Below, in pieces: positions 45,868 to 53,523 of a stretch of 64,000 nucleotides of DNA. The notes under the pieces are model-generated. The model had not been told where the DNA came from. It saw only the letters and a list, made by a program, of their open reading frames with translations, and did no database searches. Positions within the stretch are counted from its first letter, which is position 1. Each line of letters begins with the position of its first letter. The translations under genes and the position numbers were made by a program. Origin of the DNA: Pedobacter riviphilus (GTDB lineage: Bacteria > Bacteroidota > Bacteroidia > Sphingobacteriales > Sphingobacteriaceae); contig NZ_CP061171.1 of assembly GCF_014692875.1 (NCBI RefSeq), positions 62,001-126,000 of the forward strand. Reading direction: 5' to 3'.

Positions 45868-46038
45868 TAGCCAATAGAAAAGAGTCTCCGACTCGATAAA
45901 ATGAAGTAAAATAACTCAGAAAAACATTTTTGGAGGGCCTTCGTCAGTGGTATGAATAAGCGTTCGTTTGAACATTTGAAAGTTATTTCAGAATTTCCAT
46001 TGATTGAAAATTAATAATTAAATTCATAGGAAAAAGAA

Positions 46039-46205
46039 TGAGACTGTATCACAAGGTATAATTTCGCTCCTAATTTGTTGAGTTGAGCTTAGCCTGTATT
46101 GAGTTTGCTGAAGTATTGAAACACCTTTAAGGCATTTAAAAGAGATCCTTCGACAAGCTCCTCGTAGGAGCCCTTTGGACAGGATGACCATATAATACAG
46201 TCTCA
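46039..46205. repeat. MITE-like palindromic element, about 167 bp
   Basis: TGAGACTGTAT (46039-46049) and ATACAGTCTCA (46195-46205) are perfect 11-bp terminal inverted repeats; with three mismatches the match reaches about 19 bp. The interior is itself semi-palindromic, with GAGTTTGCTGAAG on one side and CCTTCGACAAGCTC on the other, and contains the GATCCTTCGACAAGCTC-type sequence that, from memory, is dispersed in Bacteroidota genomes. It has no transposase and ends 6 bp before the stop codon of the NTF2-like gene. The rest of the gap 45812-46211 holds only the preceding hairpin. Confidence 0.6.
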
Positions 46206-46211
46206 ATCCAC

Positions 46212-46535
46212 TTATCCTGTAATGCTCAATGACTGTATCAAATCATTAGCTATTTCTAAATGATAACTCAATACAATAGGGCTTCCGTCAAATTTTCCTG
46301 AAGCTTCTGCTTTTAAAATGCTTTCCGTTTCTTTTTCTTCAAAGCTTAGGGGCTGCATGGTAGCCTCGTACCGCTCATTGGCATCCGCAATCCAATGTTC
46401 TATCTCTTTTCGTCCTTTGTGCGTTTTGCCTTCATCATAAACGATGGCTGTTTCGGAAAAACAATTTGCGTAAGCCACGCTATCAAAGTTGTTTTGCGTT
46501 TTTACTAAATCTGATACTACTTTCGGTAAGTTCAT
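46212..46535 (-). CDS. NTF2-like / SnoaL-type small protein
   Basis: A 107-residue cytoplasmic protein with the short NTF2-like cone fold: a helical start (VVSDLVKTQNNFDSVAYANCFSETA), then AIVYDEGKTHKGRKEIEHWI, which is the typical 'hG..I..W' strand-helix segment. It starts 21 bp after the dehydrogenase gene and is probably cotranscribed. Such proteins can be isomerases, dehydratases or binding proteins; nothing here decides which. The substrate of the pair is unknown. Confidence 0.82.
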   Translation of the reverse strand: MNLPKVVSDLVKTQNNFDSVAYANCFSETAIVYDEGKTHKGRKEIEHWIADANERYEATMQPLSFEEKETESILKAEASGKFDGSPIVLSYHLEIANDLIQSLSITG

Positions 46536-46556
46536 TATTTTTTATTTTTGAGGTTA

Positions 46557-47348
46557 TTAAATAGTAGGTACAGTTCCACCGTCAATTACAAAATTTGTTC
46601 CTGTTAAATAATTGGCTCTTGGTGAAACTAAAAAACCAACTAATTCGGCTACTTCTTCCGGTTCGGCAGGCCTGCCATAAGGTATCCCGCCCAATGCATC
46701 CATTACACCTTGCTGCGCCTCTTCTACCGTACTATTTGCATTTCTTGCGATCTCGCCCAACCACGCAATCGATGCTGTTGTGTTTATCCATCCTGGCGAA
46801 ACCGTTAGCACACGGACACCTTTTGGCGTAACTTCATTAGATAAACTTTTACTGTAATTGATTAATCCTGCTTTTGCAGCGGCATACGGCAAAGTAGAAT
46901 CGTACAGCGGCAATATGCCCTGAATGGATGCGATGTGAATAATGATACCACTTTTTCGATCTATCATTTGTGGTAAAAAACCCCTGTCCAGCCTGACAGG
47001 TGCGAGCAGATTAGCTTGCAGGGTTGATTCCCAATCTTCATCACTCAATGCAGCAAAACCGCCGGCCGGTGTTGATGAACCACCAAGGTTGTTCACCAGG
47101 ATATCCAGTCTGCCATACGTTGATAGTACTTCGCTGATTACTTTTTGTGTTCCCGCGGCCTTACTCAAATCGGAAGGAATGAAATGCAGATTGCTGTTAT
47201 CTTTTTCAGGAGCGTTTCTTGCGGTAATAATAACTGTTGCCCCGGCTTGCAAAAGCCTTTCTGCAATTGCACTTCCGGCTCCCTTTGTCCCTCCGGTTAC
47301 CAGGGCAATTTTACCTGATAACTCATTGTTGAAATTAAACTGTTCCAT
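46557..47348 (-). CDS. SDR family oxidoreductase
   Basis: A 263-residue classical short-chain dehydrogenase. The cofactor motif is ALVTGGTKGAGSAIAE, the structural motif is VNNLGGSS in place of NNAG, and the catalytic set is Ser in HIASIQG with Tyr-x3-Lys in PYAAAKAG. C-terminal GRPAEPEEVAELVGFL and NFVIDGG are standard. It is divergent from a HxlR-type regulator with a 141-bp gap, which suggests control by that regulator, and is followed by the NTF2-like gene. Confidence 0.9.
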   Translation of the reverse strand: MEQFNFNNELSGKIALVTGGTKGAGSAIAERLLQAGATVIITARNAPEKDNSNLHFIPSDLSKAAGTQKVISEVLSTYGRLDILVNNLGGSSTPAGGFAALSDEDWESTLQANLLAPVRLDRGFLPQMIDRKSGIIIHIASIQGILPLYDSTLPYAAAKAGLINYSKSLSNEVTPKGVRVLTVSPGWINTTASIAWLGEIARNANSTVEEAQQGVMDALGGIPYGRPAEPEEVAELVGFLVSPRANYLTGTNFVIDGGTVPTI

Positions 47349-47432
47349 TTTAATGTTCTACTTTTAAGAATTAATTACAGGACAAAATTGGCGCATAAAA
47401 GAAGTTTAGACAAGTACGGAATTACGATTCAG

Positions 47433-47455
47433 ATAGGGATAAATTAGTCCCCTAT
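47433..47455. promoter_or_regulatory. Candidate HxlR operator
   Basis: ATAGGG (47433-47438) and CCCTAT (47450-47455) are inverted half-sites in the gap between the divergent dehydrogenase and HxlR genes, 35 bp before the regulator start. Short length keeps this tentative. Confidence 0.3.
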
Positions 47456-47489
47456 TGCGTAGATTGATTCATACGTTTAATTTTACAAG

Positions 47490-47876
47490 ATGTATAAGAG
47501 AAAAATAATACCGAACTTGAATTGCGGTCTTGACCTGATAGGTGAGGTACTTTACGGCAAATGGAAGATCCGTTTGCTTTGGTTTATCAATGAAGGACAT
47601 AAAAGACCAAGTGAGCTGCAACGTAAAATACCCGATGCCTCGCGCAGGGTTTTAAATATTCAGTTGAAAGAATTGGAAGAACACGAACTGGTTACAAGAA
47701 TAATCTATCCCGTTGTACCGCCAAAAGTAGAATATAACCTTACCGAATTTGGTAAAACGTTAATTCCTGTGATTGCTACATTAGGGCAATGGAGCGATGA
47801 ACACGAAGACCGTTTGCGGGATGTAATTTTGAAACAAGTTGTGGGTTCTGATTTAGACGATACCCTAATCAGTTAA
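47490..47876 (+). CDS. HxlR family transcriptional regulator
   Basis: A 128-residue winged-helix regulator. Motifs are CGLDLIGEVLYGKWKIRLLW (with the family's N-terminal Cys preceding), RPSELQRKIPDASRRVLNIQLKELEEHELV (recognition helix region) and YNLTEFGKTLIPVI. HxlR-type proteins often respond to electrophiles or quinones through that cysteine and control a neighbouring reductase. The divergent dehydrogenase gene is the natural target. Confidence 0.92.
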   Translation: MYKRKIIPNLNCGLDLIGEVLYGKWKIRLLWFINEGHKRPSELQRKIPDASRRVLNIQLKELEEHELVTRIIYPVVPPKVEYNLTEFGKTLIPVIATLGQWSDEHEDRLRDVILKQVVGSDLDDTLIS

Positions 47877-47956
47877 TCTGTTTATCAATGGTATCTTTCT
47901 ATTTTTATCTTCTTACATTAAAAAGGTGTTACCTGTAAATGCTCCAACAAGTAAAA

Positions 47957-47987
47957 ACAAAAAAACAGCAGTTGCCTAAGCTACTGC
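47957..47987 (-). terminator. Intrinsic terminator of the dehydrogenase gene at 48011
   Basis: On the reverse strand GCAGTAGC-TTAG-GCAACTGC forms a stem with one mismatch (47968-47987), followed by a TGTTTTTTTGTTTTT run down to about 47954. It lies 23 bp after the stop codon, a classical rho-independent terminator. Confidence 0.7.
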
Positions 47988-48010
47988 CGTTCTCATTACA
48001 TCCGTTCCGC

Positions 48011-48871
48011 TTACAATAACTCACCCATCCCGAACACCTTCAATCCTTTTGTAAATTGCTCTGCTACCGCCTGGTTGGCAGCTTCAATGTATTGGCCGGT
48101 TATAGGGTCTACTACCGTACGTAATGGCCTGGTGCCTTTTGGGGTACCGATCAATTTTACAATGGCATCCGCAACATCCTGTGGGTTGGGTTTTTTAGCC
48201 TGCATCTCTCCACCCAATGCGGCTACCATTTTGTTGGGTATACCGGCAATGGCGCCGTAGCCCTCAAATACACCCTGATCAGATGCAGGATTGTTCTTTT
48301 GCTGCATTTCTGTCGGGAAAGCACCCGGCTCCACGAGCGCCACATCTATTCCTAAACGTTTCACCTCGTAATGCAGGCCTTCGCTTATTCCTTCCAGCGC
48401 AAACTTGGAGGCCGCATAAATGGTCGCGAACGGGAACGATACCCGCCCAAAGCCGCTGGTTACATTAATAATTAGTCCCTCGGCCTGTTTACGCATGGCA
48501 GGCAGCACTTGTTTAATCAGTCGCCAGGGGGCATAAACGTTGATATCAAAAGTAGTGTGCACATCGGCCGTGGTAAAGCTCTCGGCTACCCCGGTCATGG
48601 CGTAACCGGCGTTGTTCACCAACACATCAATAGTGCCTTCTTTGGCCAAAATGGCATCAACAGCCTGCTTCACGCTTTCATCATCAGTCAGGGTAACGTC
48701 CAAAACGGTTATATTCTCAACTGCGGCTAAAGCCTGGGCCTTTTCAACATTACGTCCCTGGGTATCGCGCATTGTGGCATATACCTGATGCCCTAAGGCG
48801 GCCACGCTGTGGGCGGTAAGCCAGCCAAAGCCACTATTTGTTCCGGTTATTAATACGATCTTTTTGCTCAT
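48011..48871 (-). CDS. SDR family oxidoreductase
   Basis: A 286-residue short-chain dehydrogenase with GTNSGFGWLTAH as cofactor loop, VLVNNAGYAMTG, and active-site Ser in VTSGFGR with Tyr-x3-Lys in IYAASKFALEG. The C-terminal half (VEPGAFPTEMQQKNNP) is that of the retinol-dehydrogenase-like/DltE-like group common in Bacteroidota. A palindrome TTTACCATTTGGTAAA lies 55 bp upstream of the start, identical in design to one before the Crp/Fnr gene, which suggests regulation by that protein. The substrate is unknown. Confidence 0.9.
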   Translation of the reverse strand: MSKKIVLITGTNSGFGWLTAHSVAALGHQVYATMRDTQGRNVEKAQALAAVENITVLDVTLTDDESVKQAVDAILAKEGTIDVLVNNAGYAMTGVAESFTTADVHTTFDINVYAPWRLIKQVLPAMRKQAEGLIINVTSGFGRVSFPFATIYAASKFALEGISEGLHYEVKRLGIDVALVEPGAFPTEMQQKNNPASDQGVFEGYGAIAGIPNKMVAALGGEMQAKKPNPQDVADAIVKLIGTPKGTRPLRTVVDPITGQYIEAANQAVAEQFTKGLKVFGMGELL

Positions 48872-48925
48872 CTTTTTGTATTTTTAAATGAATAAGCAAA
48901 GGTTGAGAATGGCACTCAAAAAACA

Positions 48926-48941
48926 TTTACCATTTGGTAAA
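48926..48941. promoter_or_regulatory. Crp/Fnr-type palindrome before the dehydrogenase gene
   Basis: TTTACCATTTGGTAAA, palindromic except the central A/T pair. Its core TTACC-N4-GGTAA has the 5-4-5 layout of Crp/Fnr operators. It is centred 62 bp upstream of the dehydrogenase start codon, between that gene and the Crp/Fnr stop. Confidence 0.6.
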
Positions 48942-48949
48942 AAGCATCG

Positions 48950-49519
48950 CTAGCGGATATTACGACGTATACGGCTCAGCGATTGCTGGGTAATGCCCAG
49001 GTACGAGGCTACATACGAAAGCGGAATGCGGTTGATGAGGTTGGGGAAGCCCTCGATGAACGACAAATATCGCGTGGTGGCATCTTCTGAAACCAGCGGA
49101 CTGCGTCGTTCCATAGCCAGCGTAAGGCATTTTTTGACCATGTTGGCTTTCATCATTTCCCAACCGACAATGGTGTTAGATATCTCGTCCCAGTCCTTTT
49201 TGTTAAAAACTAGCACTCGGCAGGCGGTAACGGCCTGTACATATTCCGTGGCGGCGATTTGCGATTCAAATTTTTCGTTATCCACCACAAAATTGCCTTC
49301 GTCAACAAAATAATTGGTCACTTCTTCGCCCTTGTTGTTATAATAACAGAAACGGAACACGCCTTCCAGCACAAAGGCCACATAGCGGGGTACCTTCCCG
49401 GCTTCAGACAGGTAATCATCTTTTTTGAATTCTAGCATTTCAACCTTGTTCAGCAAAAAGTCGATTTGTTGTTTGTTCAGGTCACCAAATTGCAAGATAA
49501 GATTTATTAATGCTTCCAT
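48950..49519 (-). CDS. Crp/Fnr family transcriptional regulator
   Basis: A 190-residue regulator with a cyclic-nucleotide-binding-like domain (about 15-115; KVPRYVAFVLEGVFRFCYYNNKGEEVTNYF in part, VAFVLEGVFRFCYY) and a C-terminal helix-turn-helix (SYVASYLGITQQSLSRIRR). The phosphate-binding RxA signature of true cAMP receptors is not seen, so the ligand is probably different. The frame extends to a GTG at 49594, but the ATG at 49519 is preferred. A perfect palindrome lies 34 bp upstream of this ATG, pointing to autoregulation. Confidence 0.9.
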   Translation of the reverse strand: MEALINLILQFGDLNKQQIDFLLNKVEMLEFKKDDYLSEAGKVPRYVAFVLEGVFRFCYYNNKGEEVTNYFVDEGNFVVDNEKFESQIAATEYVQAVTACRVLVFNKKDWDEISNTIVGWEMMKANMVKKCLTLAMERRSPLVSEDATTRYLSFIEGFPNLINRIPLSYVASYLGITQQSLSRIRRNIR

Positions 49520-49552
49520 TAGGTAAAGATAGCAGACATCGCAAAGCTGCCA

Positions 49553-49568
49553 TTTACCATATGGTAAA
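49553..49568. promoter_or_regulatory. Crp/Fnr-type palindrome before the regulator's own gene
   Basis: TTTACCATATGGTAAA is a perfect 16-bp palindrome centred about 41 bp upstream of the Crp/Fnr start codon. It differs by one central base from the site at 48926-48941. Confidence 0.65.
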
Positions 49569-49593
49569 AAATGAGCTGAGCCAGACATAAGCA

Positions 49594-49626
49594 CCCAAAG
49601 CCCCTGAACGATCCAGGAGCTTTGGG
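49594..49626 (-). terminator. Hairpin after the epimerase gene
   Basis: CCCAAAGC (49594-49601) pairs with GCTTTGGG (49619-49626); inside, CCTG pairs with CAGG after one mismatch, giving a 12-bp stem. It lies 72 bp beyond the epimerase stop and just upstream of the Crp/Fnr promoter region. No T run follows. Confidence 0.55.
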
Positions 49627-49698
49627 TTAGAGCGACTTAAAGAAGACGCCTGCCTCTTTGCTGTAATTCCGGCGCCGACCAAAAAAATTATATAGCTG

Positions 49699-50529
49699 TC
49701 AGAGCAGGTTTTCTTGCGCCGCCTGGTAGACTGTTCTCACCGAAGCCCGGAAGCCCAAACCACGGGCCAGCGATGCATCGACATGCAGGTGCCAGGGGTT
49801 AACCAGTGGGGCTGCAGATGAGGCCATCGGTTTGCCAACAAGTTGCAATAATTCGTAAAGTGTTATTGGTGCCTCATCTGCGATATTAACTACCTGGCCA
49901 TCCATGATCCCTTGTAAAGCCATCATGATGGCGGTATATATATCGCGATGGTGGATCGTACTCATGCGCATTGCCGGATGAAATTTAGCGGCAACTACGT
50001 GTTTAGGCAATTCTTCCAGGTGGCCGTCGCCATCACCGTAAACAAACGGGAAACGGAGAACCGACCCATTCAATCCGCTTTCGCGTAATTCCTTTTCTGC
50101 AGCCGCTTTACTGGCCGGATAGGCATGCTGCGGGCTAAGCGCATCGTCCTCACGGCCGGGGTGCGGGTTGTCTGCGTCATAAACATTACTGGTACTTGCC
50201 AATATGAAGCGGGCATCTGCAGCATTACGCTTTACGGCGTTAATGAGGTTGCGTGTACCCTCCAGGTTACTTTTCCAGATCAGGTCTGTATCCGGTGATC
50301 GGAATACGGCGGCCAGGTGAATGATGGCTACTGCATCTTTTACGGCCTCTTGCAGTGTCGGCTGATCGAACAAGTCGCCCTCTATAGGAGTTACTCCAAC
50401 TGGAACCTCTTTGCTACGTACCAGTGCAGAACAATTATATCCTGCTTCAACAAGGCGGGGCAGAAGCCTTGAGCCTACTAAGCCGGTTGCACCAGTTACC
50501 AATATTTTACCAAATTGTCTGTTCATCAT
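49699..50529 (-). CDS. NAD-dependent epimerase/dehydratase family (extended SDR)
   Basis: A 276-residue extended SDR. ILVTGATGLVGSRLLPRL holds the GxxGxxG cofactor loop; AIIHLAAVF is the second motif; catalytic residues are Ser in ASTSNVYDAD and Tyr-x3-Lys in HAYPASKAAAE. The C-terminal substrate part (NIADEAPITLYELLQLVG) is typical. The protein may act on a nucleotide sugar or small carbonyl compound. It is transcribed away from its own side of an AraC-type gene on the same strand 60 bp upstream, so control by that regulator is possible. Confidence 0.88.
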   Translation of the reverse strand: MMNRQFGKILVTGATGLVGSRLLPRLVEAGYNCSALVRSKEVPVGVTPIEGDLFDQPTLQEAVKDAVAIIHLAAVFRSPDTDLIWKSNLEGTRNLINAVKRNAADARFILASTSNVYDADNPHPGREDDALSPQHAYPASKAAAEKELRESGLNGSVLRFPFVYGDGDGHLEELPKHVVAAKFHPAMRMSTIHHRDIYTAIMMALQGIMDGQVVNIADEAPITLYELLQLVGKPMASSAAPLVNPWHLHVDASLARGLGFRASVRTVYQAAQENLL

Positions 50530-50589
50530 GAATTATTTTTAGACAAAGGTGGTGCTAATGCGGTAGTTAGGTTCGGACAAAAACCGCTT

Positions 50590-51444
50590 TTACAGGGACA
50601 AATCCTGATAAAAGGCAGCTATCGTCTTACCGGTTACTTTTTTGAACAAACGCGAAAAATAACCCGGGTCATTAAAGCCGAGTTCAAATGCCAGTTCCTT
50701 TACAGAGGTATTGGGTTCATTATACATCCGGTGCCGTGCCTCTATGATTAAACGGTCGATGATGAATTCCTTAGGTGAAACACCGGAATGTTGTTTTACG
50801 ATCCTATACAAACCATCGGTGCTTAAGGCCAGCTTTTCTGCGATTTCCGTTATAGCAGGTTGCTCGGTAAGGTTATCTTCTACAAACAGCCTGAACCCTA
50901 AAAATTTATCAAGGCCCGCTGGCGCAGGTTTTTTATGCAGTACAAAATAAGCAGCATTTATTTCTGTAAGCAGACTGTTCAGGTAAGCCAGGATCAGCTC
51001 CGGATTACTGTCGACAGTGTGTAACAGTTCTTTTAAAATCTTAAACGTATTCCAAAGCCTGAGTGCAGCATCAGGTAGAAAGCTGATTTTTTGCCGGTTC
51101 AGGGGATTGAGCAAAAAGGGGAATTTTCTCGGCAATCGTAAAAGACACTCATCGTCAAATCCCAGTTTATAATAATCTCCGCTATGGCCAGTTGAAGGGA
51201 GTTGCCTGACCTGGTGAGGCAACGCAAAAAAAAGTTCATGTTTGCCTATTTCGATAAGCTCCCCGTCAATAATCTCCTGGCTGTTCCCCTGCAGCACGAA
51301 AAGAAAGAAATAATAAGGCAACCGTTGGGCGGAACCGTATTGACCCGCTGACTCCGGCGACAGATGCCCAAATTCAGGGGAAACAATACGTATGGAAAGC
51401 CCTTTGTTCTGACTCAGGTTTTCAGGAAAAGTTTTAATGGCCAT
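50590..51444 (-). CDS. AraC family transcriptional regulator
   Basis: A 284-residue regulator with N-terminal cupin-like sensor (about 1-150) and C-terminal AraC double helix-turn-helix (TEIAEKLALSTDGLYRIVKQH; VKELAFELGFNDPGYFSRLFKK). It precedes the epimerase gene on the same strand by 60 bp. The ligand is unknown. Confidence 0.9.
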   Translation of the reverse strand: MAIKTFPENLSQNKGLSIRIVSPEFGHLSPESAGQYGSAQRLPYYFFLFVLQGNSQEIIDGELIEIGKHELFFALPHQVRQLPSTGHSGDYYKLGFDDECLLRLPRKFPFLLNPLNRQKISFLPDAALRLWNTFKILKELLHTVDSNPELILAYLNSLLTEINAAYFVLHKKPAPAGLDKFLGFRLFVEDNLTEQPAITEIAEKLALSTDGLYRIVKQHSGVSPKEFIIDRLIIEARHRMYNEPNTSVKELAFELGFNDPGYFSRLFKKVTGKTIAAFYQDLSL

Positions 51445-51584
51445 AATTTCTAACGATCATCATTAAACAAAGTTACCCATTAATCGCTATCATTTATTTT
51501 AAGCGAGGTTAGGCTATCTCAAACGATTGGCAGAATAATTTGCCGGGCTACAAACCCGTTACGTCTGTTGCTAAAACAAATATT

Positions 51585-52493
51585 TCAGTTAAAGGATTGC
51601 CGGAAATCCAACGGACTTTGCTTTGTCTTGCTTTTAAATAATTTATTGAAAGACTGCGGATGCTCGAAACCAAGCTGATAAGCGATCTCACTTACCGACA
51701 TCCTGGTTGTAGATAATTTTTCTTTAGCCTTCTCAATTAGCTTCTCATGGATGATTTGCTGCATTGTCTGGCCGGTTAGTTGTTTCAACAGGCTACTTAA
51801 ATATTTAGAAGATAGGTTTAAAGCATCGGCAAAGTATTGCACCGTTGGCAGCCCTTTAGAAAGCAGGGCTTCGTTGTTTAAATAGCTGGTTAAAATTTGT
51901 TCCACCTGGTTTAATATCTGGTGGTTCGTAATCTTCCGGGTGATGAACTGGCGTTGGTAAAAACGTTCGGCATAATTCAGCAAAGTTTCCAGGTGCGAGA
52001 TAATAATATCCTGGCTAAACTTATCCATATTGGAATAATATTCAGCTTTAATATTCCTGACCAGGTCATTGATCACCAGTTCTTCCTTTTCTGAGAGAAA
52101 CAGTGCTTCGCTGGTTGCATAGCTAAAGTATTCGTAGCGCTTGATCTTAACAGCAAGTGATGTGTTCCAGAGAAAGTCAGGATGTACGAAAAGCATCCAG
52201 CCATCCAGGTCAGGAGGTACACCGTTCTCTTCGCCACGCAGAATCTGGCCGGGAGACATAAAGGCCATGAGCCCTTCGTCAAAGTCGTATTTCTGTTGCC
52301 CGTAATGTAAGCCATCACATCCTCTTTTCATAGATATCACATATAAGTCGAATACAACCGCATCTATACCTGTGTCATTTCTCAGGCCTTTCAGGTCAAC
52401 GATGCTGATCAAGGGGTGGTGGGGCTTAGAAAGCCCCATCAAACGGTGTATCTCCGTTATGGAACCGATCCGGTAGGGTTTGCTGTTTGCCAT
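51585..52493 (-). CDS. AraC family transcriptional regulator
   Basis: A 302-residue regulator: sensor region about 1-190 and DNA-binding region about 200-302 (VQYFADALNLSSKYLSSLLKQ; VSEIAYQLGFEHPQSFNKLFKSK). It is the last gene of a tight five-gene operon starting with the dehydrogenase at 54306 and follows the DoxX-like gene by 8 bp. This placement suggests that it controls its own operon. Confidence 0.9.
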   Translation of the reverse strand: MANSKPYRIGSITEIHRLMGLSKPHHPLISIVDLKGLRNDTGIDAVVFDLYVISMKRGCDGLHYGQQKYDFDEGLMAFMSPGQILRGEENGVPPDLDGWMLFVHPDFLWNTSLAVKIKRYEYFSYATSEALFLSEKEELVINDLVRNIKAEYYSNMDKFSQDIIISHLETLLNYAERFYQRQFITRKITNHQILNQVEQILTSYLNNEALLSKGLPTVQYFADALNLSSKYLSSLLKQLTGQTMQQIIHEKLIEKAKEKLSTTRMSVSEIAYQLGFEHPQSFNKLFKSKTKQSPLDFRQSFN

Positions 52494-52501
52494 AATGCAA
52501 G

Positions 52502-52858
52502 TTACTTGAATTTAAACGGATATTTTAGCCATATCATCACTAATGGCATGATTAAAAATGGAATCTCAATTAACACCATACGGTAATTTCCCGCCCGCAC
52601 CGCCAGTCCCATAATCATCGCGATCAGCATTGCATTCAGCATATTACCTAGGAAAAAGGTTTTGGGGATGAGCAAAAGCACGCCGACTACTATGGCTACA
52701 GAAGCCAGATATGGAATGAATGTTTCGCTGATCCCTAAATTTTCCATCGCTTTAACAGATTCCGGATTGTTCTTATAATGCAGCGTATCCCAAGCGTGCT
52801 TAAAACTGAGCGTTACCGAAATGAACAGCAGCAGTGCGGAAGCTATGTTTCTTATCAT
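52502..52858 (-). CDS. DoxX-like four-helix membrane protein
   Basis: A 118-residue integral membrane protein with four helices (ASALLLFISVTLSF; LASVAIVVGVLLLIP; AMLIAMIMGLAVR; EIPFLIMPLVMIWL). The helix layout and the glutamate/lysine-lined loop AMENLGISETFIPYLA fit the DoxX/DoxD-like superfamily. Members are linked to thiol and oxidative-stress systems, but many are unassigned. It is separated from its neighbours by 3 and 8 bp within the operon. Confidence 0.78.
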   Translation of the reverse strand: MIRNIASALLLFISVTLSFKHAWDTLHYKNNPESVKAMENLGISETFIPYLASVAIVVGVLLLIPKTFFLGNMLNAMLIAMIMGLAVRAGNYRMVLIEIPFLIMPLVMIWLKYPFKFK

Positions 52859-52861
52859 GGC

Positions 52862-53065
52862 TTAATCAAGGATAAAAGTGTTCATGATATAACCTCCGAG
52901 CATGGCTAGCGGCACGCCGATCATTGCACTTGTTAAAGCGCTTTTGGCCTTATTTGGATAGGCCTTCCTGTGTCTGAAATAAAGGAAGAACCCAATAGGA
53001 GGGATGGCATTGGAAACGATGAACCAAAACCTCGACAGGTGGTCTTTATGATCTTTCATGAGCAT
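52862..53065 (-). CDS. Small membrane protein, unknown
   Basis: A 67-residue protein with two short hydrophobic segments (FWFIVSNAIPPIGFFLYF; AMIGVPLAMLGGYIM) separated by a basic stretch (RHRKAYPNKAK). No family is recognised. It fits tightly between the DUF2147 and DoxX-like genes, which supports it as a real gene. A second start, two codons later, is possible. Confidence 0.65.
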   Translation of the reverse strand: MLMKDHKDHLSRFWFIVSNAIPPIGFFLYFRHRKAYPNKAKSALTSAMIGVPLAMLGGYIMNTFILD

Positions 53066-53078
53066 TGTTTTTAAAAAT

Positions 53079-53513
53079 TTACTGAACCCTTTTCCATTTA
53101 AATGATTTTCCTACCAATGGGATGCCTTTGTAACCCCGGGTTTCAAGATCATTAGGACCTTTCAGTTTACCTTTTAAACTATAGGTATTTCCATCATCTA
53201 CGCTATACAATTTGCCATCAACGTATTCGCCATCCTTGTAAACAAGATCGGTGATATGCGTAAGGCCTTGTACTGACCTCTTGCGGAGTTTTTCATCAGG
53301 ATTTTTAACATCCTTCTTTGCTGTTTTACCATCTGCTTCGAACATCACCTTTGACCATAAGAGCTTGGCCGAGTACGTCTTACCTGCTTTGAATACCTCG
53401 ATCTTATAATCGTCACATTTCCAGATCCCTGTAATTTCATCAGCAGGGAGTTTCTGTGCGAAAGTGGCCAGTGATAACAGCAGCGCAAACATTGCTAATA
53501 TTGATTTTTTCAT
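53079..53513 (-). CDS. DUF2147 domain secreted protein
   Basis: A 144-residue exported protein: signal peptide (SILAMFALLLSLATFAQ), then one DUF2147 domain recognisable by EITGIWKCDDYKIEVFKAGK at its start and LETRGYKGIPLVGKSFKWKR at its end. The domain is a small lipocalin-like beta barrel of unknown function. The frame extends to 53558, inside the preceding dehydrogenase gene, but the ATG at 53513 places the signal peptide correctly, 10 bp after that gene. Confidence 0.85.
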   Translation of the reverse strand: MKKSILAMFALLLSLATFAQKLPADEITGIWKCDDYKIEVFKAGKTYSAKLLWSKVMFEADGKTAKKDVKNPDEKLRKRSVQGLTHITDLVYKDGEYVDGKLYSVDDGNTYSLKGKLKGPNDLETRGYKGIPLVGKSFKWKRVQ

Positions 53514-53523
53514 AACGGATTGT

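Noticed and set aside
46024..46206. 60-codon reverse frame over the palindromic element
   Set aside because: It coincides almost exactly with the MITE-like repeat and has no protein-like character beyond it.
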